Below the pieces are notes generated by a model, which saw only the letters and a program-made list of their open reading frames with translations, made no database searches and was not told where the DNA came from. From contig NC_072465.1 in assembly GCF_027596085.1 (NCBI RefSeq), positions 9,410,553 to 9,474,552 of the forward strand: a DNA stretch of 64,000 bases, written 5' to 3'. Numbering within the stretch: position 1 is the stretch's first letter; every line of letters starts with the position of its first letter. Positions 41,368 through 54,457 of the stretch are shown one piece after another. The position numbers and the translations under genes are program-made. The stretch is from Anoplopoma fimbria. Lineage: Eukaryota > Chordata > Actinopteri > Perciformes > Anoplopomatidae.

Positions 41368-43424
41368 AAAGCTGTACTTTCGGTCCATATGAACTACTGG
41401 AGCACACATTAATGTAACCTCAGGCCCAAGGTCAGCTCTAGCGCACATGACCCAACACACACATACACAGATCACACAGACAGATGTGTCTCTCTTACAC
41501 ACACACACGCTGTCTAACAGCATGGAAAAAGAAGCAAGGTATGAGGAAAAAATAAAAAGAACAAAGCAACGCTTGGGGAATTTCCTCCTTTTCTGAAGGG
41601 AATAACTGAAGCAAGTCTACCCATTTCTCATGTGAAAATGTTACTTTGTGTAACTGTGATGCTTTAGATGCCATTTTATCGTAAGTGGTTGCCTCTATTA
41701 ATGTGACTTTGAAAGCAAGACATCAAAAGATAAGTAACCATTTCAGACTGACACAAAGAAAGTCTGAGCGAGTCTTCTTCTTCTTCACCTCGGTCTTTTC
41801 ATCTTCTCTTCCATGTTGGATTTGTCAAACAGCAGTTCTCCCTTTTGCTCTCTTTTTTTTTTCTTTCTGCTTCATTTAGTCACTCGCTCGCTGCCCCTCC
41901 CCCTCCAACCTCCTGACCCTCTCAGAGATCACAGCCTGTGTTGGCAGCCCCATCGGCTGTCAGGAACAGGAAGCGGTGGGGCAAATGGTCTGCCCTGACC
42001 ATGTGCCAGAGCCTCCCTTTTCTTTAAACGGCCTCTCATTTATTCATTCTTTCATTCAGCTTCGACCAGCTGGACGGAGAAAAAAAGTGAAAGAGAGAGA
42101 GTCAGAAATATATTTGCTTGAGGTATTCGTCATCACCCAGCGTGAGTCACAGTTTTGTATCTCTATGCCCGCCTTTCATATAAATGGGTTGTTGGATGCG
42201 TGTCATTTTTTTTTCTGATGACGGTGCCCACTGACCTGTATAAAAAAATTAAGCCCATGTAAACAAGCCCTGCATCTTTTCCCATCAGCTGGCCCCATTC
42301 TAAATGAGTACACGCAAGGGGACTTGTGTATATTCATTTAGCCGGAGCGGATTGCTCACTGGACTGCGGACATATGGCTTTTTTGCTGAATCAAACACAC
42401 TCGTCCTCAAACCCGCCCAGAGGCAACAACGGCTGAGCGGCTCCAGTGGATTTGATCATTAGCCAAAAGGACAATAATTTCATCGCATAATGCTGATCAC
42501 TTTTTCACTGCAAGGGCTCTACAAGTTAGCGTATTTACTTGTACTTTAGTCACTGGCTGACTGTTGTTTCTCAGCTTGATATCTACGAGAGAGAGTCAAG
42601 TTTTTCTTGGCCACATTAAGATGGTTTATATTCAGTGCGCTCCGACGGGGGTGAGAAAGTGTCGTAGCCCCGTCATACATCTGCGTAGCCCCAGTTTAGT
42701 CCCCTCATGCATTTTAGATGAAGAACATTTGAAAAGTTGATAACCAGCCATTCTGTTCCCAATCAAATCTCTGGCTGCATTCGACAGCAGCGTTTTCTGA
42801 TCAAGAGAAGGTTGCGGATACAAAAGTTGAAAGTGCAAAAATGCACTTCTCTTTGTGCCTGCAGTATGGATATATATGTGGATATATTTCTTTAACTTCT
42901 GTCAGAACACGTGTATACCGCAACCTACATGTCTACCAAATGTAAATGTGTGCACAGTTAACAGGCATACAGGCTAAAAGCTTTGCACTTCTCGTTTTGG
43001 CTGCACTGTGGATAATATTCATTTCATTTCTGATGTTGTGGTAGCCATTTCATCAGAAACATTATTACAAATGCAATTATATTATTTATGATAATGCAAA
43101 AAGAATAACTGCGTTTTTGTTGTCACATTTTGGCAAATATAGTGTTAATGTCACTGGATGGATGCTGTCTGGTGCTGAAGATTTTTCCCTTTCACCCCCT
43201 AGTAAAGAAATACATTTTTATTTTATTTTGCTAAAATTAAGATAGTAAAAAGTTAGTATAAGAATGATTTGAGACATTGAAACAAAGCATCAAATAAAGC
43301 CTTCCAAAACAACTCACGTGAGAGTTTTCTGATTTGAATTCCCTATCGACAGGTCAACATGGCTTGTTATTGCCTTCCAAAAGGTTTGCTGATCTGCCAG
43401 TGCTCAAGTAAAGTTTTGGTTCAA

Positions 43425-43640
43425 CATATGTTTAGGGGCCAATCACACTGAGACGCGTCCCTTGAAACGGGTCGCAGCGAAACCATTGTTTCCTATGGTA
43501 CGACACGCCTCCAAAAAAGATGCGCAAAGAATTTTAAATATTCTCAACTTTTGTCGCAACGCTGGTCAATGTCTCAATAGACTGAGGCAGCCATTCAAAT
43601 TAAGCAAGAGACGGGCTTTACTACTTTACCACTGACTTCC
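43425..43640. repeat. Possible MITE-type repeat ('ccaatcacactgagacgcg')
   Basis: The sequence ggccaatcacactgagacgc and the following 'gtcgcagcgaaaccattgtttcctatggtacgacacgcc' resemble a CpG-containing teleost repeat I have seen elsewhere. Ends are not defined. Confidence 0.4.
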
Positions 43641-46600
43641 TTTTTTATGCCGGTAGACCTGGTTGGAATAGACGTTTATGTTGGCAATAGTTAATGATGG
43701 TGAAATATATAATTCTCCCCTCCTCCTCATTTAACAACAGAGCAACAGCAAGAGCACAATGTCTGCATTGAATCATTTCCCCTTGTTATTTACAGTTGTC
43801 TCCAATCTTGTCTCCAGCCCTGTTGTACTCTCCATTACTTTGTGCTCCCATCCATTATGTTACGGATGCTGGCTTATGAAAGGCCCATCGTCGACTTGGC
43901 TGTACTTTGGTGTGTTGCCATCTGAAAGTTACAAGAAAAAGAATGAATGTATCATTCAAAACCACAAGCAGAAAAGATATAAACCTTTATGATGATGCAT
44001 GAGCCCATGTAATCAGACGGTGCCCCACAATCTTATTACAACTTCAGCTACAGAGTTGCTTTCAGAATGATGCTAAATTCTCCTGATTGGCTGCAAGCAT
44101 GCTGATTCTAAAATGGTACCCTTTTTCAAACAGAGGAGTCTGTTGTCCACAACCGCCAGTTTGACACACAGTGTCCATTTCAATCAGGAATTTTCTCACT
44201 CACTACACATGCAATTAAGTTGTTCAAGAGGGTAAAAAAGGGAGCAAGGGAATGAAGTGGGGCTCCTAATCAGAATAGGGGGCAGATGCATTTATCCGTT
44301 CGATAAGAAATCTTTTATTGATTCTATTTCTCACACCAGAGTAGAGCAACAGATGAGAGGACAGGAGAGAAGAGAAAGCGAGTGAGGACATGGTCATGGT
44401 GTGTAATGAGAGCTCAATCTCTCTCCTGGTTGAGACTCTGCAAAGAGCAAACATGTTGCATGCCAACTTTCGACTGTCTGAACACAAACGGGTCCGTTTC
44501 TTTTTGTCCAAGACCATGTTAAGCGATTTCCAGCCCGTGAGTACAGTTGAGCTGCTTTATAAGAAAAGAAAGAATTATGTGTCTGTGTGGATGACTTCAT
44601 TTGCTGTGACTGTAAACAGGAAGGAATGTCACACACTAAGTCGCTACATTTTGAGTACATTTTCAGGGATGTGGGAATTAAGTTATTTTAGATATGCATG
44701 TAGACTCTGGGTTTTTACCGAACGCATCCAAGGCTGCAAGAAGTGCTTTTTATCATTATTCACCCATACCAATTGCCCGAGCACAAAAGTACCAATGGCT
44801 CGACGGTCCTGACTTAATGTATTTTATTTAAAGCTACTACATGGAACTTTCTTTTCAGTTTTTGTTTGGTAGGGGACAGTTAATTACTTACTGAAATTAC
44901 CCATTTTGCCCATCTCCGAGCTTATTGTTTTGTGACAATTTTTTTGCAAAATATGACATCAATATGACATCAACATCTGAAAGAGAAGCATGGGGATTGG
45001 ATTAAGTCTGGCGGAGACTATAACTGCCCATGACACCTTCCTACCACCCAGCTGGACCAAATGCCACTGAAAGCAAGGACCGCCCCAAGGACCGCCCCCT
45101 ACTCCTGGCTAATAGGTCGAAACTAGCATGGCTAAAACCTATACATTAAGGCCTACTAAGACATAGAAACATTAAAACAATCGCAGACTTAGACGGGCAT
45201 GTCAACCAGCAGCGGGCCTTTAAAGGCTGCAGCTCATTGACTTCAGTTCACTTTTGCTGCTGTATTCTGGAGATACGAAAGTTACAACCAAACACTCATT
45301 CAACGATAACGGTTCTCAAGAGGGCTGCAAGCAGACTTCCTGGGTCCAAGCGATTGGCCAATTGCAGACGTTCTAGCGCTCCAAAAGGCCACATATCGAA
45401 CAGCCACAGCACTAGTTATAGCTAATAACCCACTTATGCTAACCCCTTTTGGTCATTTAGTTCAAGCAACATTTGTTATTAAGATATGTTGTGTAATTTT
45501 TGTAAAATTGAATTTGTAATCTTCAGTAATCTTATAAATGTACACAAGGACAGATGTGTCGACTATATTTTACTTCTGAAACTACAGGGTTCATATATTA
45601 ACTAGCTGACGTAAGTTTTGTCAGTTGGTTTACTTGGACAGTTACAACAGTTACAGCTGGCAGTTGCTGGGTGCAAATATTCTGTGACAACTATTCTCTA
45701 CTTAGCAATTAGTTAGTTTGGTGGAACCGATCTTAATTTAATGATATGTTAATCCCTGCATATGTAAACAGTACATTATATATAATGAGGCTAAGTTGAA
45801 TGTGGCCCTGTTCCAGAATTGCAGAAATTAATTTGGATGCTGCAATTTTATCATAACTGATAAAAATGATGGCCAGAAATAGAATTGTAAACTTTCTATG
45901 AAACTAATAATTTTCTCATGTTGTCCTGACGGTCTTTTTCAAACAAAAGCGTAGCTGTGTTTGTAATTTACACCCAATGCATCAAAGACTGTATAAATAC
46001 AGATTTCTCTCCCACTAGAAATGCGTTTGTCAGTCATACAACCATCCACCCTTCAAAAGTAATTTGCAAGTAAGCAATCAAAATGTTTTTAATGCTCAGT
46101 CTTTGGTGCTAAACTATGTTGTGTCAGTGCTGCTTTTATATTGATCACTTCTCAACCACAGTCAGTGTGTGCTGTGTAATGGTGTATTTGTCCTTGAATT
46201 ATTTGATAATGAAATTGAAGTTTATGTCGGCAGTAAAGTTTTCTTTGTGTACAGCCATGGTTTGCTTTTTTTATTCAAAACTATCTGGTTCCTAATCTGG
46301 GAACTCTGAACTCTGAATAAATTACAAACTTCAGACACAATGAGTCCATCAATCGAACACAAATTGGTTTCATAGCGTAACATTGGCCAGCTCTGACCAG
46401 AGTCGGACAGCTAGTCATGGTTAAAACTTGTGTAATAGGGATACTCGTTACACGGAGAGGTTGAAAGGAGATATATATACGTTACTAAAGCGTTACGTTT
46501 TTACCTAATAACCTGTGGAGCTCACATTAGCAGAGTACGATAGCAAATAATAATTAACTGGTGTATGCAGTTCTATACTACTACTAAAGGTATACTGAAT

Positions 46601-48479
46601 GTCCACACATGCTGCTATACTTAATAATAGAAACAGTGAATGAAAACTAAAACGGCTTTACATTGTCTTTTATTGTCTTATCGTCTATCGTCAGGTGATG
46701 TTGTAGTTCACTTTTACACTATGATCTTTAGGTTTTAGCTTCTTCTTTAAACTATATCCTTAAACACATATTCAAACGCATTCAAACATATATTGAAGAT
46801 ACTCTGCTTCTCTTTGAAAATGGTTTTAATTGTTTTCCGACTACAGAATTGGCGCCACGTACTGCATGTCTTGAACAAACCCATAAAATTGCAATATAGT
46901 AGTGGGTGGAAACAAGTATTCATTTGCATATTCTGCTGGAGATTTTTCTCAAAGTTCCATCAAAATTTCTGATAAGTTTGGATGGAAACCTGATGTGTGA
47001 GATAAAGGACATTGTGAAGAATGACAAATGATCTTCTGTTAGTATTTTATTTCTGTGTGAGATGATTATACTGCAGAGATGCTGCAGCAGAAGAGCAAAG
47101 GTCATTTCCATCCACATCATATCAATAAACACAATCCTCCTCCTCTTCAGAGAGATCACAACAAACCAAACTAGTAGAAAGACCCAGCACTGTTACTCAG
47201 CTGGTGACACAAAGAATTCTTTGTACTGTTGTTTTTCAATGCAGATGCCAATTTGCTCGAGTGGATTACGTGTCTGTTGCAGACCACTGTGCCAACGACA
47301 GTGTACTTTTGTTCATTTGAACTCTTGTGTGAGAGGTACCCCCTTCCTACAGTATATAGCTCTACCCTGCTGAGACACAGGGGAAGTCTGCCTTCATAAA
47401 GGCCGCCTGACCAATTCTCAACGGGAAAAAAATCAGACACAACCACGAACACACTGGCACTTTGGCCAGCCTAGTGGTATTGATTTCTGTCTGCACAGTA
47501 AGCCTCTTTTCTCCTCTATTCTTAACCTCCATAATCTGATTTATGTTATTGCTTTTTTCTGTTTCCTAAACTTATAGGCTTTTCTGATGTTGTGTATTTC
47601 ATCTGAGAGTTAACTGATTGTCGGGTTTATATGTTCATTCTAGCCATTTGTATCATTTATTATCACTGTCAGAAGGTCCACCATGAGCTGGAGGAAAAAC
47701 TCCTGCCACCCTGCAGTAAATTACTGCTGCTAAGGTCAGTTTGAAATAGATGTTGACTGCACCTTTACTGTCTTGATTGATCGAATGGCGCTACTGGGCC
47801 ATAAGTGTTTTTCCAGTCTAGAAATATGAAACTTAGGACTCTGTTGCTGCTTCAGCTGCTCATTGAACATGATTGTGCGTTATTAACAGCATAAAAAGGT
47901 CGCCATTGCTACTTTTACCAATGCTGTCGCAGTTGCTTTGGCCTTTTGTTCCACCAAGACCGTGTTCCCCATCCAGCTGAGGAGTCACATGTGCTGAATT
48001 TGATTGATTTCTAATTTCACAAATAGAAATCCTCCCTTTCTCCATTCTGATGTGGGGATAATTTGCCTCCACCACCGCCTTTTGAGCTGCTTCCTCCACT
48101 CGCTGTTCAATTTATGGCTGCCACCCACACGTCTCTGGCTCTGACAATGCCTTTGTTATTTTCCCTTAACTCCCAGGCCTTTGTGCATTTCTTACACCTA
48201 AAAATGCAACCCAGTCACCAGAAAAAAACATTGGCATTGTATGTTACTATAAAACACGGAATACGTTGATTGACGTTTCTGAACCAAAATACCTTTCATA
48301 GATATGCTTCGGCCATTACAGTGTGTCTTTAATAGACTCAGAAGCTCATTCAGTGAACGACTAAGGATGCCTCAGTGTTCTACCAAACAACTTAGAAGGC
48401 CCTTTGTTCCAGCAGTAGTCAGATTTTTCTTTTTCGATATTGCATCTTTCTCCTGTTAATCATGTCTCAAAAGGCTTTT

Positions 48480-48630
48480 TATGGTGTTACTTATTTGTTG
48501 GACTTTATTTTCGACTTTATTTGTACTTTGTTTCTTGTGTGCTGTGAAAACTATGTCTATTGTTTGTTATCTGTATGAGTTGAGTAGGTGGCAAATTAAT
48601 TTCCCCACTGGTGATTAACAAAGCTTTATA
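48480..48630 (+). repeat. Degenerate 3' retroelement tail
   Basis: 'cttgtgtgctgtgaaaactatgtc' and 'aaattaatttccccactggtgattaacaaag' look like a decayed relative of the tails at 8.3 and 33.8 kb. Similarity is weak. Confidence 0.35.
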
Positions 48631-48634
48631 GCTA

Positions 48635-49060
48635 ACACTCCTATCACGCTTGCAGAAACGCACAATGTCCCGTGGTTCTTGTTGATGTATGATTGGTTAA
48701 GTTTAGGCAACAAAATTACCTAGGTAAGAAAAACATAACGGTTTGTGTTAAAATAACAATGTAACACAGTAATGTCACACAAGGTAACTAGCCTGAATAA
48801 ATAACAACCACCCTCAGCAGATTCCTTTTTCGTAACGTTGCATAACAAGCGCAAGAACTTTATGAAACAAGTGTGAACTCAACACGGGAGAAAAAATAGG
48901 AAGAAAGGAGACATAATATTTTAAGTTACAAATTTATTTTAAGTCACATGTAACTACGTTAGTACGTAACCACGTCATGCACTGTCACGTAGATACATTG
49001 CGCAACAAACATACTTGTTATAATCCAAACATTTTTCCTAAACCTAACCAAGTGGTGCAA
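48635..49060 (+). repeat. Dispersed repeats (copy 2 of the 0.3-kb repeat plus an 'aacctaacc' piece)
   Basis: 48635-48780 resembles 324-440. 49020-49055 contains tttttcctaaacctaaccaa, as in the copies at 13.0 and 39.8 kb. Multiple 'acgtaac' motifs lie between. Confidence 0.55.
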
Positions 49061-51004
49061 ATCAATTTGCAGCCTTAATTCTAGTGTCAGTGCGATGGAA
49101 TAGTAATTTAGTAAACCTGTATGTGTTTTTCATCCAGATTTTGTTAGGGCCCATTTTGAGCCTCTCCTTGACTCCAACCCATGTTAATCATTCACTTGTT
49201 TTGTGTGACCGGAGGGGAAGCCACAGGCTGTAGCATGCAATGTGGAAGTAATGAGAGGGGGGGGTGTGTTTTCTTGTGTCTGTTCAATCTTTATTTGATG
49301 TTATGCCTTATAGACAGGTTTCACACAAAAATAGCTTGAGCCACAATGCTACTATGTAATGCGTGAATGAGAACATTCTCACTTCAGTATTTAGAAATAA
49401 AGCCACTTGGTAGCAACAAGTAATTTAACTGTTTAGAGAGTAATTAGTATTACCTACTTCATATCTAACTTATATTTTTAAATCTAATTCACACTTTGAC
49501 TCTAACCAGGGGCTAGTTTCACAAAGATATATACATAAAGAAAATATTTTAGACTTTATTTTACTTTTAGATTTAATCAAAATCTACTGAAAGTTTGACA
49601 AAAATAAAAGGAAAGCCTAAAAAGTTAGCCACCCTACCCCCAGGTTACATCTGAACCAAGAACCATGTCTCCATGGCAACAATCACTGACACCTGCTGGG
49701 GCACCAAATGACAAAAAGGAAGAGATAGCTCTTAATTTGTTGCTGGATGTTTTGAACAGAGCAATGAGAAGTCGGAGACCATAGTAACCCGTTGGAAATA
49801 AACAGCAGTGAGGATGTCGTCAATCATTTTTGTTTGCTTAAGGAAACTGCCTGAGCCTGTCGTTTGTGCTGCTGTTGATTGTGGGGTTAATTTAAAACAA
49901 TAGCAGCTTGTGGCTGGTGTTGTTTTCACATTGTGAGTCTACGTGTGTCCTGGAGACACCTACTCTAGCGGGAACTACCACAGAAGCTGTTTTGGGTGCC
50001 AGGTGTTCACATATTTTTTTCCTGCCTGTGGACACAGTTTGTCACCGAGACAGATTCACTAACGTGCAAGATGTTTTTTAGGTGTGTAGTTGAGATCAAA
50101 AAGAAGGCAGAGTTTGAAGATGGCTGTGGAGTAACGGTGCCGGAAGTAGGGGGGGTTAGGACGTGGGGAAGAGGCCACTGGACCCTACCACTTTAGGTCC
50201 CTTGGCCTGATTTGGCGTGGCCGTTGGTGTGATCCCATCGCAGGATGGATCATACGATGGTAAATTTCCTGGTTGATGTTGAATTCTTCCAAAAGGAAAA
50301 CCTTTTTTGCTGGGGTGAAGGGAGCTTAGTGGGTTGACCTTGTTGCTATGTTTTTATAGTAAAAAAAAAACTAAATTTACACAGAATTGATTGCCGATTA
50401 GTCCTCCTTAAAATAGTCAAGAACACGATCGCCAGATCATCTAAGGCATCTATCTGCAGATTGACTACAAGCGAGATCCAAGCCTTAGTCAGAATCTTTG
50501 CAAAGATTGATAAACCGAAGTCAATCGATTCTAAATAGCTAGTTTTGTACTCTGAGCTAACCCCCCATAAACCCCCCCAACCTCCATAAACTCTATTTTA
50601 CACTGGTTTGTCCGACACCTTGTTGGAATCCTGTACCCTGACTCTATTGTATTGTGTTTTAGCTGTATTGTGGCGTGGGTTGAAAGTTCACTGCTGCTAG
50701 CTATTATCACTAGCATCTGGATGCACCCGGGCAATTGTGTGTTTGTTTTTTTACTATGTCTGTTTTGTATTTGTTCATACTTTATGTGTGTATGTCATGC
50801 TCCTAATAGGACTCTATCAGCGCTGTGTAGGTATTGCAACAGGCGGAGGTCATCTGTCAAGACACTGGGATCGCTCAGACATAGCTACAGCTTGATTGAG
50901 GCCTAAAACTAACAGGAGCGAATGTGGAGTCTTGCTGTAATTGAACCCCAGCCTCTGAACACACACATCTCCTTAGCCTTTTACAGTAATGAGCAGAGAC
51001 ACAA

Positions 51005-51006
<2 letters not shown>

Positions 51007-51079
<73 letters not shown>
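51007..51079. repeat. (CA)n microsatellite
   Basis: About 36 CA units in intron 1, roughly 480 bp before coding exon 2. Confidence 0.98.
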
Positions 51080-51082
<3 letters not shown>

Positions 51083-51559
51083 GCACAAATCCATGTCAGT
51101 GAAGGAGTCACGAAGACCCCATGACACCAATCTCTGCAGCAGACACAGAGAGAAAAAGAAGAGAACGCAAACATGAGTTGAGGAGAAAAAGTAAATAAAA
51201 GAGAGGTAACTAACTGCTGGGTCTGGCTGTGGTTGTGTAACCTACTGGATGGGAGAGAGTATATTGATCAGCTGCTTTCCTGCTGTTTTCTGCCTCATTA
51301 TCAGATGACACAGCTGCACATAAAGATCCTTCACAGATACACAAGGCGCTCTGTCTCGTGAAGGCAGTGAACCAGGGAGTGTTAATACTTTAGTTGTTTG
51401 ATTTTTGTTCTGTACATAGTAAAAAAATAGAAGTCTTTTGTTTTTGGTAAATGCCTTTTCTCTACGAAAGCATCAGAGATCTCGTTGATGCATGTGCTGT
51501 ATTAACTGATGGACTGAACATCACAATCTTTTTCTTTGTGTGTCTATTTCTTCTCCCAG

Positions 51560-51695
51560 AGCCGTTCCCCCAGCACCATGAACAAGATGAAGAACTTTAA
51601 GAGGCGTTTCTCCCTTTCTGTTCCCCGCACCGAGACCATTGAGGAGAACGAGTTCACAGAGCAGATAAACCAACTCAACATATGCCACACTCAGG
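51560..51695 (+). CDS. cdk18: cdk18 exon 2: start codon and N-terminus (CDK18/PCTAIRE-3)
   Basis: CDK18 is a PCTAIRE-subfamily cyclin-dependent Ser/Thr kinase. A polypyrimidine acceptor ending in cag (51559) precedes 18 leader bases and an ATG at 51578 in good Kozak context (a at -3). The 39 residues begin MNKMKNFKRRFSLSVPRTET, which matches my memory of vertebrate CDK18 almost exactly and differs from CDK16. KRRFS places Ser12 in a PKA-type site; human CDK18 Ser12 is reported as a PKA site. Coding is 51578-51695, ending in phase 1 at CAGG|GTAAGA. The frame happens to stay open into the intron to 51835. Confidence 0.95.
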
Positions 51696-53018
51696 GTAAG
51701 AACCCCCCATTTCCCTCACTTTCTTTCCCTTTCCAGTCATATAATTGCTTTCGGGAGGTTTGGATGATAGTGGCACAATTAGACTTTGCCACATGGGTAA
51801 TTGCAGTCAGACGGAATGTCTTTATTTTTCATTAGCGCAATGTCTTTTGTGAATCAGGAACTTGAGAAGGGGGAAAGAAAGTGGTTCCAAGATATGCACA
51901 ATTCATGGTGCTATCAGCAGCCCCAATCCCTTTTTTTGTGAATTCTGGGAGTTGACATATTTTAATTGTGCCCCATGACATTGTCCACGCATAATGGGAA
52001 TTATGTGCTACGATTTTGTACAACAAATCCGGGGTGTGTTACTTTAGAAGAAATCATTTGCACAAATTTGGATGTGTTACCAGCTAAATCTTTCTACTTT
52101 GTACAGGATTGTTGGTTGTGTGGGTTGCCACACAAATGTCTTTTTTGTAACTCCATTCTCATCTGGGGGATTTCAGTTTTTTTGGGACTGGCTGGCAACA
52201 GTTGGCTAACAAAACCATTTTATAACCAATAAACCTTTGGTTAATTAAGCCTGTTCAAAGTCCTGATCCCTGAGCTCTACTACTTCTTTGTGTCTTTTTG
52301 TCCCAGCGTGCAAATGAACAGCTAAAAATAGAGCGCAAACTGCAGTCTCACCTTTTGTTTTTAATACAAAAAAAAATACAAAATACAAAATCCTCCCTGT
52401 GTCTGTAGCGGACCCTCGCAGATTAACCAGGTTTTGTTTTTTTCCGGCTATACGACTAGTACCACCACCAAAGCTTAGCCACGGGAGGATCAGCAGGCTT
52501 CAAAAGGAAATGAGGGATGTGGTGGTGAGTAGGGGGGTGGATGATGCACAAAAACCAATTGCATTCAGAATGAGGTTTTTCGAGTGTCTCTCCAGGTTGA
52601 TTACACAAAGGGATGGAATAACAATGAATCGCGGGAATACAAAGAGTTACCAGGATGGTTAACACTTTCATCCTAGAAGATGTTCATTGTTGTTTATAGC
52701 TTTTTACTGTAAGGATGGAAATAAAGCTTATAGCTTTGTAGCTTGATATGTATATATTTTAAGGCAAAAGAAAAGTTGATAGTGGGGGACAAGTGGGTCA
52801 TGCTGGATGCGCGGTCACTCCAGGTATGTTGAAATTGTTCAAGTCTATTGCGCAAGTGTGAGACTGTACGCATGTTGTACTGTGATCAAGCGGTCTCATA
52901 AGACCAATCCGACTGCCTGGCAGGGAGAAGCAGCTGGATATGTAGTTAAACCCTCCCCCCAAGAGAACATCTGTCTGCATCACTGTCTGCACCTGAAGGT
53001 CAGTGGAGAGGTAACCAG

Positions 53019-53041
53019 ACAGAGAGAGAGAGAGAGAGAGG
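53019..53041. repeat. (GA)n run
   Basis: A short AG repeat in intron 2. Confidence 0.9.
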
Positions 53042-53731
53042 ATGAGGACAAAGACATGGAGATAAACAACTGAGTGAAGAAGAAAGGGGACACAAAGAGA
53101 GAGCAGACGTTTACCCTCCTCGTTTCCTGTTCACCTCTCTTTCCCCACGTGAGGGGTTCTATCGTGTTTAGCAGCGTAATGTGCTGATTGGACATCCCCT
53201 GACTGTTTTGCAAGAACACTTTAATCATTACATGCCAGGAACTAAATGGTCCATGTGTTTTTAACACTTGATCCAGTAAATATAATGGGTATTGTTCTGT
53301 CAGTCTACAAAAAGTAATGCACTTTAATTTGAATACAACCCATTTAATCGTGAGTTGGTGTGGACGCCAAGAAAGTCAGGTGACGCAGTATGAAGAGCGA
53401 CAAAGACTGTAAAAGGATCATGCTGGAGTGCATTGATGGGTCAAACAAACGCAGGACTTTTACCCAGCAGACCACTGTTCAACTCCCATGTAAAACATAA
53501 AGTTAATGTTGGGTTGACTTAGTTTATCCTGTTCTGTCGCCGTTGAATCTAGCACTATTAGAGCCCTAACTGTATTTTGAGGTTATGGAACCATTCTCTA
53601 AAATCAGCAGAGGGGAGGCGGGTAATCATGGCTTGCGTCTCTGTCTCGTTGAGGGAAAAGGAAAGTTACAACAAAATTTAAAGTGAGCTAAGAAACCATG
53701 TCTGTCGCTCAATTTCAGTACTTTGGAGAGC

Positions 53732-53732
<1 letters not shown>

Positions 53733-53797
<65 letters not shown>
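53733..53797. repeat. (CA)n microsatellite
   Basis: About 32 CA units in intron 2. Confidence 0.98.
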
Positions 53798-53801
<4 letters not shown>

Positions 53802-54415
53802 CCTTACAAATAACAAACAGCGTTGTCCATTATCCTGTAACAAAAGCTAAGCGATATTCACGTGTATCTTGGCCGATAATTGCACACTTGTGCATACAAA
53901 TCTTATTAAAAATATGCAGCTCATACTCAAGTGATTATAACTCCTTTAGTCTTATCAGATTATTGGTTTATCCCATATCATTTCTCGCATTTAAAAACAA
54001 GAGCGGCTGGATCAAACTGAAAAAAGAAAGCCAATTAGTCTCAGATCACTGAGCTTGTTGAACTGATTAGCATCCCCCCAAGGCTGCACATACACACACA
54101 AGATACATCAACACATGAAAACAAAAATATATTACAATTTCCTAACCGCTGGTCTAGTCAGAAGTGATTTTTTTATTCGCAAAAGCACAGGTATACTCTC
54201 AGAGCTTGTGTGTGTATGACGTTGTGTGTCTGTGTTTGAGTCAGTGTCATTGGTGGTGGCCAGGACTTACTGCCTGACTGTCTATATATTTCACATTAGG
54301 AAGAATCCCGTGTTCACTTTCCCTCTATTAGTCCATTCAAAGCTGTTTTTCTGAGCTCCCATACAAACGTGAGAGTAATCACATGAGCCCCCGTGACGAA
54401 TCAACGCTCCGATGA

Positions 54416-54457
54416 GAGCTTCTTCCTCGACACTCAACCGTGTCGAGGAAGAAGCTC
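54416..54457. other. Perfect 18-bp hairpin, 6-nt loop
   Basis: gagcttcttcctcgacac (54416-54433), loop tcaacc, then gtgtcgaggaagaagctc (54440-54457): every base of the stem pairs. It lies in intron 2. The stem is shorter than a usual pre-miRNA. Confidence 0.95.

Larger units (their letters stand above)
29936..51559. other. cdk18: Predicted intron 1 of cdk18 (about 21.6 kb)
   Basis: The donor GTAAGT is at 29936 and the acceptor tatttcttctcccag ends at 51559. The listed repeats occupy part of it: microsatellites, a SINE, a LINE tail, family-R copy C and 'aacctaacc' repeats. No exon with a recognisable protein is seen. Stretches 36560-36800 and 41880-42500 lack recognised repeats and are the best candidates for regulatory sequence. 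The remaining stretches show nothing I recognise. Confidence 0.6.

Noticed and set aside
29936..51559. A microRNA such as miR-135b, which sits near LEMD1 close to CDK18 in human
   Set aside because: I looked for the mature sequence and its complement and did not see it.
51578..51835. Exon 2 read straight through as a 99-residue protein
   Set aside because: The cdk18 match stops exactly at a strong donor (CAGG|GTAAGA); the extension past it is intron.
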